From positions 1 to 64,000 of the forward strand of contig JACRTY010000017.1 in assembly GCA_014305025.1 (NCBI GenBank): 64,000 bases of DNA, written 5' to 3'. The DNA comes from Candidatus Nyctobacter psychrophilus (GTDB lineage: Bacteria > Vulcanimicrobiota > Vulcanimicrobiia > Vulcanimicrobiales > Vulcanimicrobiaceae). A program made the position numbers and the translations under genes. Positions 33,847 to 42,424 of this stretch are shown in pieces (position 1 is the first letter of the stretch; each line of letters begins with the position of its first letter). The notes beneath the pieces were generated by a model. That model was given only the letters and a program-made list of their open reading frames with translations, ran no database searches and had not been told where the DNA came from.

Positions 33847-35595
33847 TTGACTCCCAACGCCTTATCAGTAGCGGCCGGCATCGGCGCACCGCTTGCTGCC
33901 GTGGCGTGGTTTGCTCTTTTGTGGTACGGCGCCGAAGTTTTCAACGGAGGACAGCGTAGGGAGGCGGCGGACCGACTCCGCGATACGCTTTTCCTCGCGG
34001 TCGTGTCGTCCTTCGCACTCGCGCTGATCGGTTTGTTCGAATGGCTGGCGTGCCTGGCAGTAGCAGCGGCCCTTGCTGTATTCCGATTCCGGCACGACCG
34101 GAGGTCGCCGCGCCGAGCGCTCGCGCACGAGCTTAGCCCTCTCACCTTCGTGCTTCCGGTTGCCGCAGTCACAGCCGTGACTTGGCCCGGAATCGTGCGG
34201 CCTCTCTTGGAAGGCGATTCATTGGGCTATCACCTTCCCAACGCTGCCGCGTGGGCCAACGCCCATTCATTATGGACAACCACGACGACCTATTGGTGGT
34301 ATCCGCCTGGTTCTGAACTCTTCGCGTCCGCGTTGTTCCTGATCGGTGGCCCAACCGTACTCGGTCTCGCGGGGTTCGTCGCTTTGCTGCTGCTCGCGTT
34401 ACGGATCGAAGCGTTTTCGCGCCACGCGGGACTTTCGCCATGGAGCGCCGGCGCCGACGCCGCGGCAACCGTGACGGTACCGACGATCGGCTTGCAAGGG
34501 GCCAGCCTGCAAAACGACGTCTGGCTCGGCGCTTGGGTGCTGGAATGCCTGTGGGCGCTCGAATACGAAAGAGCGGCTCTCCAGCGTGCGCTTACAATCT
34601 GCGCCATCATCAAGCCGATCGGTATTGCCTATGGCATCGTGTTTGCCGCTCTCGGGCTGCGAGGCATTCACGGCACTTCAGTAAGAGCGCGCGCCGTGCT
34701 TGCCCCATTCACTCTTTTCGTCATTTGGGCGCTTCACGTCGTGATCTTATGGCGCGATGCGGTCATCGAGCCCGGACAAAGCGCGTACCCGCACCTGCAG
34801 TCGACGATTATACTAGCACACGGACTTGCCGGCGCGCGCACGTTTGCGCAAGCGTTGATCGGACAAGGCGTCGGAGCCGTCGTACTCGGTGCGACGATCA
34901 TCGTCGCTCTCTTTACCGCAAAAACTCGGAAACACCGCTACCTGCCGTTGATTCTTGCGGCATTCTTTTTCATCGAGCCCTTCGGCTACGATAATGGGGT
35001 GCCGCAACTGGCGACGGGCATGTCGCTTCGCTTCATGATACCGGCGTTCGTTATTGGCGTTGTGGGGAGCCTCGACCACGTAAAGCGCTGGTCAACGCCG
35101 ATAGGGCTCGCCGCCGCTGCTCTGGCGGTTTTCCAGATCCGGTCGATCATCGGCATTTTCTGGAACTATGCCCACACGCATGCCATCGTGCCAATCGCCA
35201 TTGCGGCCGGGATACTCATGAGCGTCAGGAACAAGCTGCCCACCGCGGCGGTGGTTGCGCTCGGCACGGCCATCTTGCTCTATGGCGTCCGTCAAGACGT
35301 CAATCCCGTCGGGTACTATGATGCGTGGCTGGGAAGCAACGTTGCTCCAAGTGGTCTATACGCCTGGTTGTCGCGTACTCGTCCACAACGTGTCGTTGTT
35401 TCAGAACTGAGAGGCGGCCCGGTCTCCGTTGTCTTGCCGGGCACTCTCGTAGCGGATGCAAATTCCGATCCATGCGCCGAGGCGCGGCGCTTACGGGCTG
35501 TCGTGATCGTAGCCGCTCGATCTCATCGAAATTGCGGCCGCCGAGTCTTTGCCGATGCTCATGCTAGCGTCTATGAACCGACGGATTCCAACTGA
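33847..35595 (+). CDS. GT-C-like polytopic membrane glycosyltransferase
   Basis: From TTG 33847 the product is about 582 residues with a dozen or so hydrophobic segments. RPLLEGDSLGYHLPNAAAWANAHSLW lies in the first large loop and has the acidic residues and Tyr-His expected of GT-C enzymes that use polyprenyl-phosphate sugars. LQGASLQNDVWLGAWVLECL and YWWYPPGSELFASALFLIGG are further loop motifs common to this group. The longest frame (from 33628) overlaps rfbD by 200 bases and its extra part is a shadow, so the TTG just after the rfbD stop is preferred though unproven. The C-terminal ~90 residues are hydrophilic and probably periplasmic. Confidence 0.72.
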   Translation: MTPNALSVAAGIGAPLAAVAWFALLWYGAEVFNGGQRREAADRLRDTLFLAVVSSFALALIGLFEWLACLAVAAALAVFRFRHDRRSPRRALAHELSPLTFVLPVAAVTAVTWPGIVRPLLEGDSLGYHLPNAAAWANAHSLWTTTTTYWWYPPGSELFASALFLIGGPTVLGLAGFVALLLLALRIEAFSRHAGLSPWSAGADAAATVTVPTIGLQGASLQNDVWLGAWVLECLWALEYERAALQRALTICAIIKPIGIAYGIVFAALGLRGIHGTSVRARAVLAPFTLFVIWALHVVILWRDAVIEPGQSAYPHLQSTIILAHGLAGARTFAQALIGQGVGAVVLGATIIVALFTAKTRKHRYLPLILAAFFFIEPFGYDNGVPQLATGMSLRFMIPAFVIGVVGSLDHVKRWSTPIGLAAAALAVFQIRSIIGIFWNYAHTHAIVPIAIAAGILMSVRNKLPTAAVVALGTAILLYGVRQDVNPVGYYDAWLGSNVAPSGLYAWLSRTRPQRVVVSELRGGPVSVVLPGTLVADANSDPCAEARRLRAVVIVAARSHRNCGRRVFADAHASVYEPTDSN

Positions 35596-35702
35596 TGCCA
35601 AGCGCCCTAACCATTGCGGACTGACTAATATGGGCGACGTTGGTATCGTCGCGCATCACGATGCTACCGGCGAGGTCGGGGGGAAGCAGCCTCGTAGAAA
35701 CG

Positions 35703-35901
35703 GCATCCATGGATGATTTTGATGGTATTGTTCCCGGTGCTGTCAGCCCTGACACGGTACTGCGAAACGACCCTATTTTCGCTATGTTGGGTGCTCGCTT
35801 AACGTCTCCGTACATTCTCGGGATGGTTCTTGCGTTACTTGTGCTCACTGCCTTCGTGCTCGGTTCGGCGACCGAATCGCGCTTCATCTACACGGATTTT
35901 G
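35703..35901 (+). pseudogene. Possible 3' remnant of an MBOAT-type O-acyltransferase
   Basis: In one frame the DNA reads SPYILGMVLALLVLTAFVLG...ESRFIYTDF, a last membrane helix followed by a short aromatic tail like the F-x-Y-F-x-F ends of AlgI-type MBOAT proteins. The frame then runs on without a stop; one more T in the TTTT run at 35897-35900 would create a TGA right there, overlapping the ATG of the next gene (35902) as such genes often do. No catalytic His or other MBOAT part is visible upstream, so at most the last 60-70 codons remain. The assignment rests on a short match and on the neighbour. From 35596 to 35702 I recognise nothing. Confidence 0.35.
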
Positions 35902-36513
35902 ATGCGAACCTGCGTTGCCCCAACGGCGGCTCACAACGTCGTGACGCCGGCCTATTTCGCCAAAGTCGCCCTCAGCGCCATCGTGGTCCTGGCGCTGGTC
36001 GATGTCCTTTTCGTTGCTGCGTTTCCCCGGTTATCGCGGCTCAACACCGATTTCTCCGCCGCCTACCTTGATCGCGAACTGTCCCTGCTTAGCGGCACGC
36101 ATCCAATCACCGTTCCGGGCGACTCGGCGCTCTGCGGGTACGGCGTCGCGGCGCACGAGAGCGCGGTCGCCCTGCTCGCTCGGAAGACACGTAAGCCATG
36201 GATTAACCTTTCGTACGAGGGCGGCAGCCCCGCCAACACATACGCCATGCTGCGGATTCTCCAACGGTACGGCGTCCGTCCGCGTGCCGTCGTCTTCAAC
36301 GTCAATCTCAAGGAGTTCAACCCCGACGACAGTGCCTATCAGCGGCTTTATCCAGCCGTGGAAGCGCTGATCTGGCCCACCCTAGCACCGGCGGAACGTG
36401 ATCGCTTGAAAGCGGCCGTTGGAAAAGATATCGAGACACATCTCACCCTTGGCTTGGAATCCATTTGGTGGATGTACGGAATGCGTGAGGACCTGCGTGA
36501 AACGCTGTTTACT
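35902..36513 (+). pseudogene. SGNH/AlgX-J-like acyltransferase, 3'-truncated
   Basis: The ATG at 35902 opens a protein with one N-terminal membrane helix (VALSAIVVLALVDVLFVAAF) and then VPGDSALCGYGVAAHESAVALL, the GDS block of SGNH hydrolase-like sugar O-acetyltransferases, followed by WINLSYEGGSPANTYAMLRIL and AVVFNVNLKEFNPDDSAYQRL. After GMREDLRETLF (about 36513) the sequence stops looking like the family and merges into the antisense of the ctpA-like gene; the frame itself runs to 36807. About 203 residues remain of a usual 340-380, and the C-terminal Asp-x-x-His is missing, so the enzyme is very probably dead. It forms a remnant pair with the MBOAT-like fragment. Confidence 0.65.
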
Positions 36514-36612
36514 CCTTGTCGATGTCGAATGCGATGGCCACGGTTTCTCCCCCACGCAATTCTATCACGTTTGGGCGATTCACTCGCAAGGGCAATGTAC
36601 GCAAACGCCAGT

Positions 36613-37947
36613 TCACAAACCCGGAGAAGCGGGAGCAACGGCTGCGAGCGCCCGAGCCAGCTGCGGATCGGCCGCGACATCACCGTGTTTGGCATCGGCT
36701 GGTTCGGCGACGACGATGTCGGGCGTGATGCCGACGCGGTCGATGTTGCGGCCTCTCGGCGTCACGTAGCGGGCGGTCGTAACCTTCAGTGCTGCACCAT
36801 CAGGTAGCGGAAAGACCGATTGCACGACACCTTTACCGAACGTTCTCGTGCCGACGATCGTCGCGCGACCGTCGTCCTGCAGCGCTGCGGCGACGATCTC
36901 CGCAGCCGACGCCGTATCGCCGTCGACCAGTACGGCCACCTTGCCGCTAAAGCCCACCTGGCCGGTCGCGCGTTCGACGTGCGCGGTGCCCCCGCGCTCG
37001 CGGATCGTGAAGATCGGCCCCGCGGCGATGAACTGCGAGGCGACCTTCTTCGCCTCGTCGCCGTAGCCGCCGCCGTTGCCGCGTAAGTCCAGGACGAGAG
37101 CGGTGACCCCGCGCGAGCGGAAGCCGGCGAGGGCGGCGGCAAGTTGCGCAGCGGCGTCGTCACCGAAGCGCGTCAGTTGCACGTAGCCGACGTTGCCGGG
37201 CAGCATTCGCGCCAGCACGATGGGCTGCGAAACCGCCGCGCGCACGATCGCAACCGGCCCCGGTAACGGTTCACCCTCGCGGACAAGTGACAGCCGCACC
37301 GTCGTCCCGATCTTGCCACGAAGCATCGCGCGAACCGCATCGGGGCTTTTTCCGCCGAGCCGCGCGCCGTCGATGGCCACGATTTCGTCGGCAGCCTGCA
37401 CTCCGGCGCGTTCCGCCGGACTGCCGGGGATGATACTTTCGACGCGCGCCCGCTCGCCGTCCGGCTCGATGGCGACGACGGCGCCGATGCCGCCGAACGT
37501 TTCGTTGCCGAGAAACGCGTTGAAGCGTTTGAACGCGGACGGATGAAACAGCAGCGTATATGGATCGTGCAGCGACGCCGCCTCTCCGGCGAGCGCAGCC
37601 TGCACGACAGCATCGGCACGCAGCCGCTTCCCATAATGCAGCAGCGCGCCGAGCACCGTACGGTCGATCAGTTCTCCGCCATCGTCGCGATTCAGGCGTT
37701 GCGGCACGTACGGCAGCAGCGCGTCATCGATGCCGCGCGAGACGAGATACGCCGCGACGCCCTGCCGCGCACCGCCCGCAATCTCACGCGGCGTGACGGG
37801 GCCGTCGTACGTTGCCAGCAACGTCGTGTAGCCGATCTGCAACTCGAGCAAGTCGAGCGCCGAGAGGTCGGTCGCCGCGTCTGACGCGTGCGACCGCGCC
37901 GTCGCCGACGCACTGAGCGCCACGACCAGAGCGAGAGCACGAATCAT
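36613..37947 (-). CDS. C-terminal processing peptidase, S41 family
   Basis: A 444-residue exported serine protease of the CtpA type. A signal peptide (ALALVVALSASATARSHA) is followed by a helical part, a PDZ domain (FGGIGAVVAIEPDGERARV, GSPAERAGVQAADEIVAIDG, around residues 165-235) and the S41 core. Catalytic Ser is in LVDGDTASAAEIVAAALQDD and the general-base Lys in TRTFGKGVVQSVFPL. VTARYVTPRGRNIDRVGITPDI is the typical C-terminal element. It probably trims periplasmic or membrane proteins at their C-termini. The gene is complete; it is the left-hand neighbour, the acyltransferase fragment, that is cut off at its 3' end. Confidence 0.94.
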   Translation of the reverse strand: MIRALALVVALSASATARSHASDAATDLSALDLLELQIGYTTLLATYDGPVTPREIAGGARQGVAAYLVSRGIDDALLPYVPQRLNRDDGGELIDRTVLGALLHYGKRLRADAVVQAALAGEAASLHDPYTLLFHPSAFKRFNAFLGNETFGGIGAVVAIEPDGERARVESIIPGSPAERAGVQAADEIVAIDGARLGGKSPDAVRAMLRGKIGTTVRLSLVREGEPLPGPVAIVRAAVSQPIVLARMLPGNVGYVQLTRFGDDAAAQLAAALAGFRSRGVTALVLDLRGNGGGYGDEAKKVASQFIAAGPIFTIRERGGTAHVERATGQVGFSGKVAVLVDGDTASAAEIVAAALQDDGRATIVGTRTFGKGVVQSVFPLPDGAALKVTTARYVTPRGRNIDRVGITPDIVVAEPADAKHGDVAADPQLARALAAVAPASPGL

Positions 37948-37995
37948 AAGGCGAGCGTCAGCAATCCCGAGAGGCTGCAGCGCCGGGCACGAACC

Positions 37996-40362
37996 TTAGT
38001 TTCTCACCGTCAATACCAAGCGAAGTCCGGCTGGTTCCACGTACTGCGCGTCGGTCGCGAGGGCCCCGTAGACGGGGTTTCCCCGGGCATTTTGAGCGAC
38101 GATGCCGCGATACGGAACGCCGGCGCCGAAGCGCGTGAACGGGCCGGCTACGGCGTTCAAAAGGTTGGTCGCGGAGAGCGAGAGGTCAACGCTCTTTCCG
38201 AGTTGTTTTCCGGCGAGGGCGTTGAAAAGCGTGAAGGGCGCCGCATTGAGCTCGTTGTTGTTTCCGCGGAACACCGCCGACGTCGCCGCGTGCCAGCCGG
38301 CGTTGCTCCAATCCAATTCAACGGAGCCTTGCTGCTGCGCGACCCCGAGGAATTGCGCGTTGTCGACGAGGTTGCCGCCCGAGGTCGGATTCGAGAACTG
38401 CGCATTGAGATCTTTGGGGTACGAAACGTTGAGACCGTACATCGCGGTCAGGAAGAGACGCTGTGGAACGAAGCGTTGCGAATAACGCACCTCGGCGCCC
38501 TGATAGACTGCGTTTCCGACGTTACTCTGATATGAAACGCAAGCCGGAAGGGGATTGGTGTAGGAATTGGCTTTGCACGCGCCGTTCGCCACGGCGGCGA
38601 GCGGGTAGAAGATCTCGATCGGATTGCGGAGATTCGTCCGATACAAGGAGACGTCGAGCGTCGCCCGCCGCGAGAACTCATGCGAGAAGCCAAGCTCGTA
38701 CTCGGTGGCGTGCTCGGGGTGCTCGTTCGGGCTTCCTTGCCCGACGAAAACGTTGTTGCCGTCCAAGGTCAATTGGCTGTACGGAAACTGGTAGCGCTCC
38801 ACAAGGAGCGGCGCGCGAAAACCCGTCCCCAGCGAAAAGCGTAGCGCCGTATCGGGAGTGGGGTTGTAGATCGCACCGAATCGGCCGTCGAGGTTGGCGC
38901 CGAAGGTCGAGTACCGTGACTCGAACAGGCCGCCGTCGAGCCGCAATTTGGGCGCCGGCGCAAAGCCGCCCCGCGCGTAGAACACGTCGATCGTCTGTCC
39001 AAGGAGCGGTTGTGCTGGTGAAAGCGTCAGCGGCACGCCGCCGGCGGAACCGGGACCGAGAAAGCCGAGCGACTCGTAGCGCGTGTAGGCGCCGACGGCG
39101 AATTGTGAGGTTGCGAAGGTGCGCTGCCACGTCAGAGCACCGTTATAGCGACGGTCCACGTGCGTCAGGTCGTAGGGCGTGGCGCTTCCGCCGCTCACGT
39201 CAACGCTATTGTCGCTCACGGAGAGATCAGTCGTCACTTCCCCGGCCCCAAGAGGGCTGCGGCCGCGAAGTTGGTAAGCGCGGATGACCTGCGCCAACGT
39301 CTGCCCGCCAGGACCGATGAATTGATCGTACTGCGGTGTGCCGATATCGCCGCCGTTGCGATCGATGCCGTTGAGCGTGCTGCTCTGATCGCGGTTATCG
39401 CCCAAGCTGAAGACGCGCGCCGTGACGTCGGCATTCTGCGCAAAGGACCACGTGAGCGAGCCGAGCGCAAGGTGCGAGGCGACGGACGAGCCGAGGTGCG
39501 TCGCGCACGGCGCGCACGCCGGATCGGCGTTCGAGTAGAGCGGTACCGTCCGGTTGACGTACCCCGCCTCGTTCTGATCGTCGAAAGCAGCTGCATAGCC
39601 AAGCCGTCCCTGTGCGCCGCTCGCATTGAGCCACCCCTCGCTTCGTCCGAACGAGCCGCCCGAAAACGACGCCGCGTAGTGCGGTTCCTTCGTCGGCCGC
39701 AGCGAGAGCAGATCGATGGCGCCGCCGAAGGTATTGCTGCCGTTAGAATCTTCCGGCCCGAGGCCCTCGGTCACATCGACGGCCGAAAACGCGGCGACCG
39801 GAAGGCGTGAAAGATCGAGGTCGCCGGTGTTTCCATCGTTGAGGAGTTGACCGTCGAGCGCGATGAGCGATTCCGACGGATCGGGACCGCGCAGCGCCAC
39901 GACGGTGATCGCGCTGGCCGCGCCGCCATCGGGCCGGGCGAACGTGGCCCCAGGGAGCGTTTGTAAGCCGTCGACAACTCGGTCTTCACCGAGCCGCTCG
40001 AAATCCGAACGCGTCAGCGCGATCGATGGAATCGTGCCCACAATAGGTGCGAGGCGGCCGTCGACCGTTACGCTGCCGATCTGCCGCAGCTTCGGCGAAT
40101 CGAGCGGCTCAAGAGCCACCTGGACGTTGACGTCGTGATCGGCTTTTACCGCCACGGTTAGCGGAGCGTAGCCGCGCGCCGAAGCGGCGAGCTGGTACGA
40201 GCCGGGGCTGACGAGGAGCGAAAAATCACCCTTGCCGTCGGAGCTGACAGGCGTGGCCCTGGAACCTCGCACCACGACACCGGCGCCGGCCAGCGGCATG
40301 CCGGAGATCGCGTGCACGTTGCCGCTGATCATGCAGCAAACGGCAAGCAGGACTGGGTTCAT
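37996..40362 (-). CDS. TonB-dependent outer-membrane receptor with carboxypeptidase-like N-domain
   Basis: From ATG 40362 the protein is about 788 residues. A signal (MNPVLLAVCCMISGNVHA) precedes a CarboxypepD-regulatory-like domain (MPLAGAGVVVRGSRATPVSSDGKGDFSLLVSPGSYQLAASARGY), then the plug (VVDGLQTLPGATFARPDGG, VVALRGPDPSESLIALDGQLL) and a 22-strand-type barrel ending in LVLTVRN with few aromatic residues at the last position. The longer frame to 40662 lies over the divergent gene and is not used. It imports a siderophore, vitamin or glycan, but nothing here shows which. The receptor is direct evidence for an outer membrane. Confidence 0.92.
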   Translation of the reverse strand: MNPVLLAVCCMISGNVHAISGMPLAGAGVVVRGSRATPVSSDGKGDFSLLVSPGSYQLAASARGYAPLTVAVKADHDVNVQVALEPLDSPKLRQIGSVTVDGRLAPIVGTIPSIALTRSDFERLGEDRVVDGLQTLPGATFARPDGGAASAITVVALRGPDPSESLIALDGQLLNDGNTGDLDLSRLPVAAFSAVDVTEGLGPEDSNGSNTFGGAIDLLSLRPTKEPHYAASFSGGSFGRSEGWLNASGAQGRLGYAAAFDDQNEAGYVNRTVPLYSNADPACAPCATHLGSSVASHLALGSLTWSFAQNADVTARVFSLGDNRDQSSTLNGIDRNGGDIGTPQYDQFIGPGGQTLAQVIRAYQLRGRSPLGAGEVTTDLSVSDNSVDVSGGSATPYDLTHVDRRYNGALTWQRTFATSQFAVGAYTRYESLGFLGPGSAGGVPLTLSPAQPLLGQTIDVFYARGGFAPAPKLRLDGGLFESRYSTFGANLDGRFGAIYNPTPDTALRFSLGTGFRAPLLVERYQFPYSQLTLDGNNVFVGQGSPNEHPEHATEYELGFSHEFSRRATLDVSLYRTNLRNPIEIFYPLAAVANGACKANSYTNPLPACVSYQSNVGNAVYQGAEVRYSQRFVPQRLFLTAMYGLNVSYPKDLNAQFSNPTSGGNLVDNAQFLGVAQQQGSVELDWSNAGWHAATSAVFRGNNNELNAAPFTLFNALAGKQLGKSVDLSLSATNLLNAVAGPFTRFGAGVPYRGIVAQNARGNPVYGALATDAQYVEPAGLRLVLTVRN

Positions 40363-40492
40363 GGTTTCTCCATCAACGGCGAGAACGCACGGGTTCGCGA
40401 AGCCTCGGACGCTTCTTTCTCCGCTGCCGGCATCCGCAGACTGCTCACTGCATTGGGGCGGCAAGGCGCCGTAAAAGCGGGAAGAAGGGCCG

Positions 40493-41812
40493 GTGCCGCG
40501 TTTGTTTACGTCGAGCGTCGAAGCGGGGCCCGCGCGCGATCGGCCGATCCTCGACGGCAGCGCCGTCATTGCCAAGAACTGTTGGAACGTCCCGCGGCAC
40601 AGCGTCGCCATGATCGGACGGCCTGCCGTGTGGGTCGCCCTCGATATCAACACGCCGCGCATAGCGCTCGGGCCGCTGACGATCCCGGCGCGGCGACTGC
40701 GCTGGGAACAAGACTTCGGCGGTCATCTTTTCCTCGCGCTCGCGTCCGCTGACGACCGTGAAGTGACGATCATCGAAGCCGGGCCGCGCCGTCCCAATCA
40801 AACGGGCGCTCTCGTGCCGTTCCGGTATCCCGAAGATCATTTCGCGCAGCGCGGGCTCCTCGATTTCAAACCGATCGTCATCGAACCGCCGCATGGACTG
40901 AATGCACGATTCTTCGACGATCTGATCCGCCGCACGCAACGCGACTATGACGGCGATCAACGCTACCTTGCAATCGAGATTCCGTTCCTGCGCGTCGGGC
41001 GCGATTCAAACTCGTATACGGTCGGCGTGTTGCTCGCGTGCGGCGTCGATCCGCGCGCGATCCCGAAGCCGCGCGATCCGGTGCGTTTCGAGATCACGGG
41101 TTATCCCGGCGTCGAAGACCCGGTGCATCACGCCAACTTCGGTACGTATCTCGGCCAGCCGTACGATCTGAGCCACGGCGTGCTCGCGGCTCCCTACCAC
41201 GATGCCGACGGCAGCGTCCGGCTCGTCGTCATCGGCGGCGAACCGCACGGACGCGCGTGCACGCCGCACGGCGAAGTGACGCTCGACCGTCACGGACGCT
41301 GCGTGCTCGCGCCGCCCGACGCCGAGCGCCATGGGCTGCCCGTGCCCCCGACGGCGCCGCCGGAGCAGATCGTCTCGCGTCGCTTTTTTCCGAACGATCC
41401 CGCGCCCGCGGGCGCCCTCATCACGCTCATCGTCGCCGGCCACGCGGTGCCGCTGCGTCCCGGCACGTCGTATCGCGGGACGATCGTGGCGCGGAACGAT
41501 GCGCTCGGACTAGCGATCTTGCGCGGTCAAGAGGGCATGATCGTGCTTCCCCTCACCGAACTGGGCGTCGAGTTACGCGATCCCAAGCGGGTCGACCGTC
41601 TCTTACAGATCGGCAGCGAGTTGACCGTCGGACTGCACCGCGATCGCCACCCGCGGTTGAGGGCCCACGGCCGCGCCGCTCGGCAGGACGCGTTCCGAGC
41701 GCGACGAGCGCACGCGCCGCGTCCGGTCGTGGTCGCGACCGTCGCCGCACTGGCCGTGGCCGCAGCGGCATTCGTTGCCTTTGCCGTCTGGCATCGTCCG
41801 CCCGCAGCGTGA
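40493..41812 (+). CDS. Unknown protein with a C-terminal membrane tail
   Basis: A 439-residue protein from GTG 40493, preceded by GAAGAAGGG. It has no signal peptide but ends in one hydrophobic helix (VVVATVAALAVAAAAFVAFAVW) and four residues more, a tail-anchor layout with the body in the cytoplasm. The segment LAIEIPFLRVGRDSNSYTVGVLLACGV has the look of the active-site helix of DUF4105/NlpC-like papain-fold proteins (usually N-C-N-[ST]), but the Cys is missing, so this may be coincidence or an inactive relative. The region around RRFFPNDPAPAGALITLIVAG is beta-rich. I recognise no family. It is divergent from the TonB receptor and followed by a DUF5069 gene 66 bases on. Confidence 0.6.
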   Translation: MPRLFTSSVEAGPARDRPILDGSAVIAKNCWNVPRHSVAMIGRPAVWVALDINTPRIALGPLTIPARRLRWEQDFGGHLFLALASADDREVTIIEAGPRRPNQTGALVPFRYPEDHFAQRGLLDFKPIVIEPPHGLNARFFDDLIRRTQRDYDGDQRYLAIEIPFLRVGRDSNSYTVGVLLACGVDPRAIPKPRDPVRFEITGYPGVEDPVHHANFGTYLGQPYDLSHGVLAAPYHDADGSVRLVVIGGEPHGRACTPHGEVTLDRHGRCVLAPPDAERHGLPVPPTAPPEQIVSRRFFPNDPAPAGALITLIVAGHAVPLRPGTSYRGTIVARNDALGLAILRGQEGMIVLPLTELGVELRDPKRVDRLLQIGSELTVGLHRDRHPRLRAHGRAARQDAFRARRAHAPRPVVVATVAALAVAAAAFVAFAVWHRPPAA

Positions 41813-41878
41813 TCGCGGCCAACGGCACGGCAAACGCCGAGCGAAACCACGCCGTTCAGCGCGGGGTCCGAGAGAACC

Positions 41879-42316
41879 ATGGACCTTACACACGACTATC
41901 CGCGCAGCGCCAAAGATAAAATGGCGGGCATCGATTCGCTTGCACGCATGACCGACAAAGCGCGCGCCGCAGCGCAAGGGAAGCTTGGCGAATACCACTA
42001 CGACTGCCCGCACGACAAACCGGTGCTGGCGTTTCTGGGCGTCGACGCGGCGACGTTCAAGCAAAAAGCCGCGACCTCGAGCGATGCCGACGTCGAAACG
42101 TGGGTTCGCGACACATATCTCAAAGGCAAGTCGCCCGCGGAGATTGCCGCTTTCAACGAAGATCGCGAGAACTGGCGGCCTGACCCCGGATCGCAGAGCG
42201 CAGCGTATTTCGACGAAACGCGCCAAGCGGTTGCACCCGATCGTCCCGAAATCAAGACGTGGTTTGACCTCCTCGATCTCGACGAAAAACGTCCGGTCGC
42301 ACGCGCGCACGCGTAA
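41879..42316 (+). CDS. DUF5069-domain protein
   Basis: A 145-residue protein with the start MDLTHDYPRSAKDKMAGIDSLARMTDKARA and KLGEYHYDCPHDKPVLAFLGVDA, the arrangement of the DUF5069 family, whose function is not known. Members are short, soluble and found widely in soil bacteria and planctomycetes. WVRDTYLKGKSPAEIAAFNEDREN continues the family pattern. It converges on glyQS. Confidence 0.82.
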   Translation: MDLTHDYPRSAKDKMAGIDSLARMTDKARAAAQGKLGEYHYDCPHDKPVLAFLGVDAATFKQKAATSSDADVETWVRDTYLKGKSPAEIAAFNEDRENWRPDPGSQSAAYFDETRQAVAPDRPEIKTWFDLLDLDEKRPVARAHA

Positions 42317-42424
42317 CTTGAACGTCGCAGACCGAGCAGGCGCAGTATGCATCCCCCGATCCGACTACATCGGTTTAGGCCATTACGGCGCCGCAGCCGA
42401 ACGCGATGGCCGTGGACGACCGCG

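Noticed and set aside
35564-35887. Minus-strand frame with a plausible stretch LLPPDLAGSIVMRDDTNVAH
   Set aside because: No start signal, no family, and it is antisense to the MBOAT-like remnant; I could not support it as a gene.
36419-36612. A frame reading LLLVDVECDG...FYHVWAIHSQ, reminiscent of the first exonuclease motif of phage-type DNA polymerases
   Set aside because: Only about 30 residues look alike; the rest is the antisense of the ctpA-type gene. A chance match is more likely than a phage remnant.
42317-42424. Possible terminator between the convergent DUF5069 and glyQS genes
   Set aside because: Only a weak CCGAT/ATCGG stem and no T-run on either strand.
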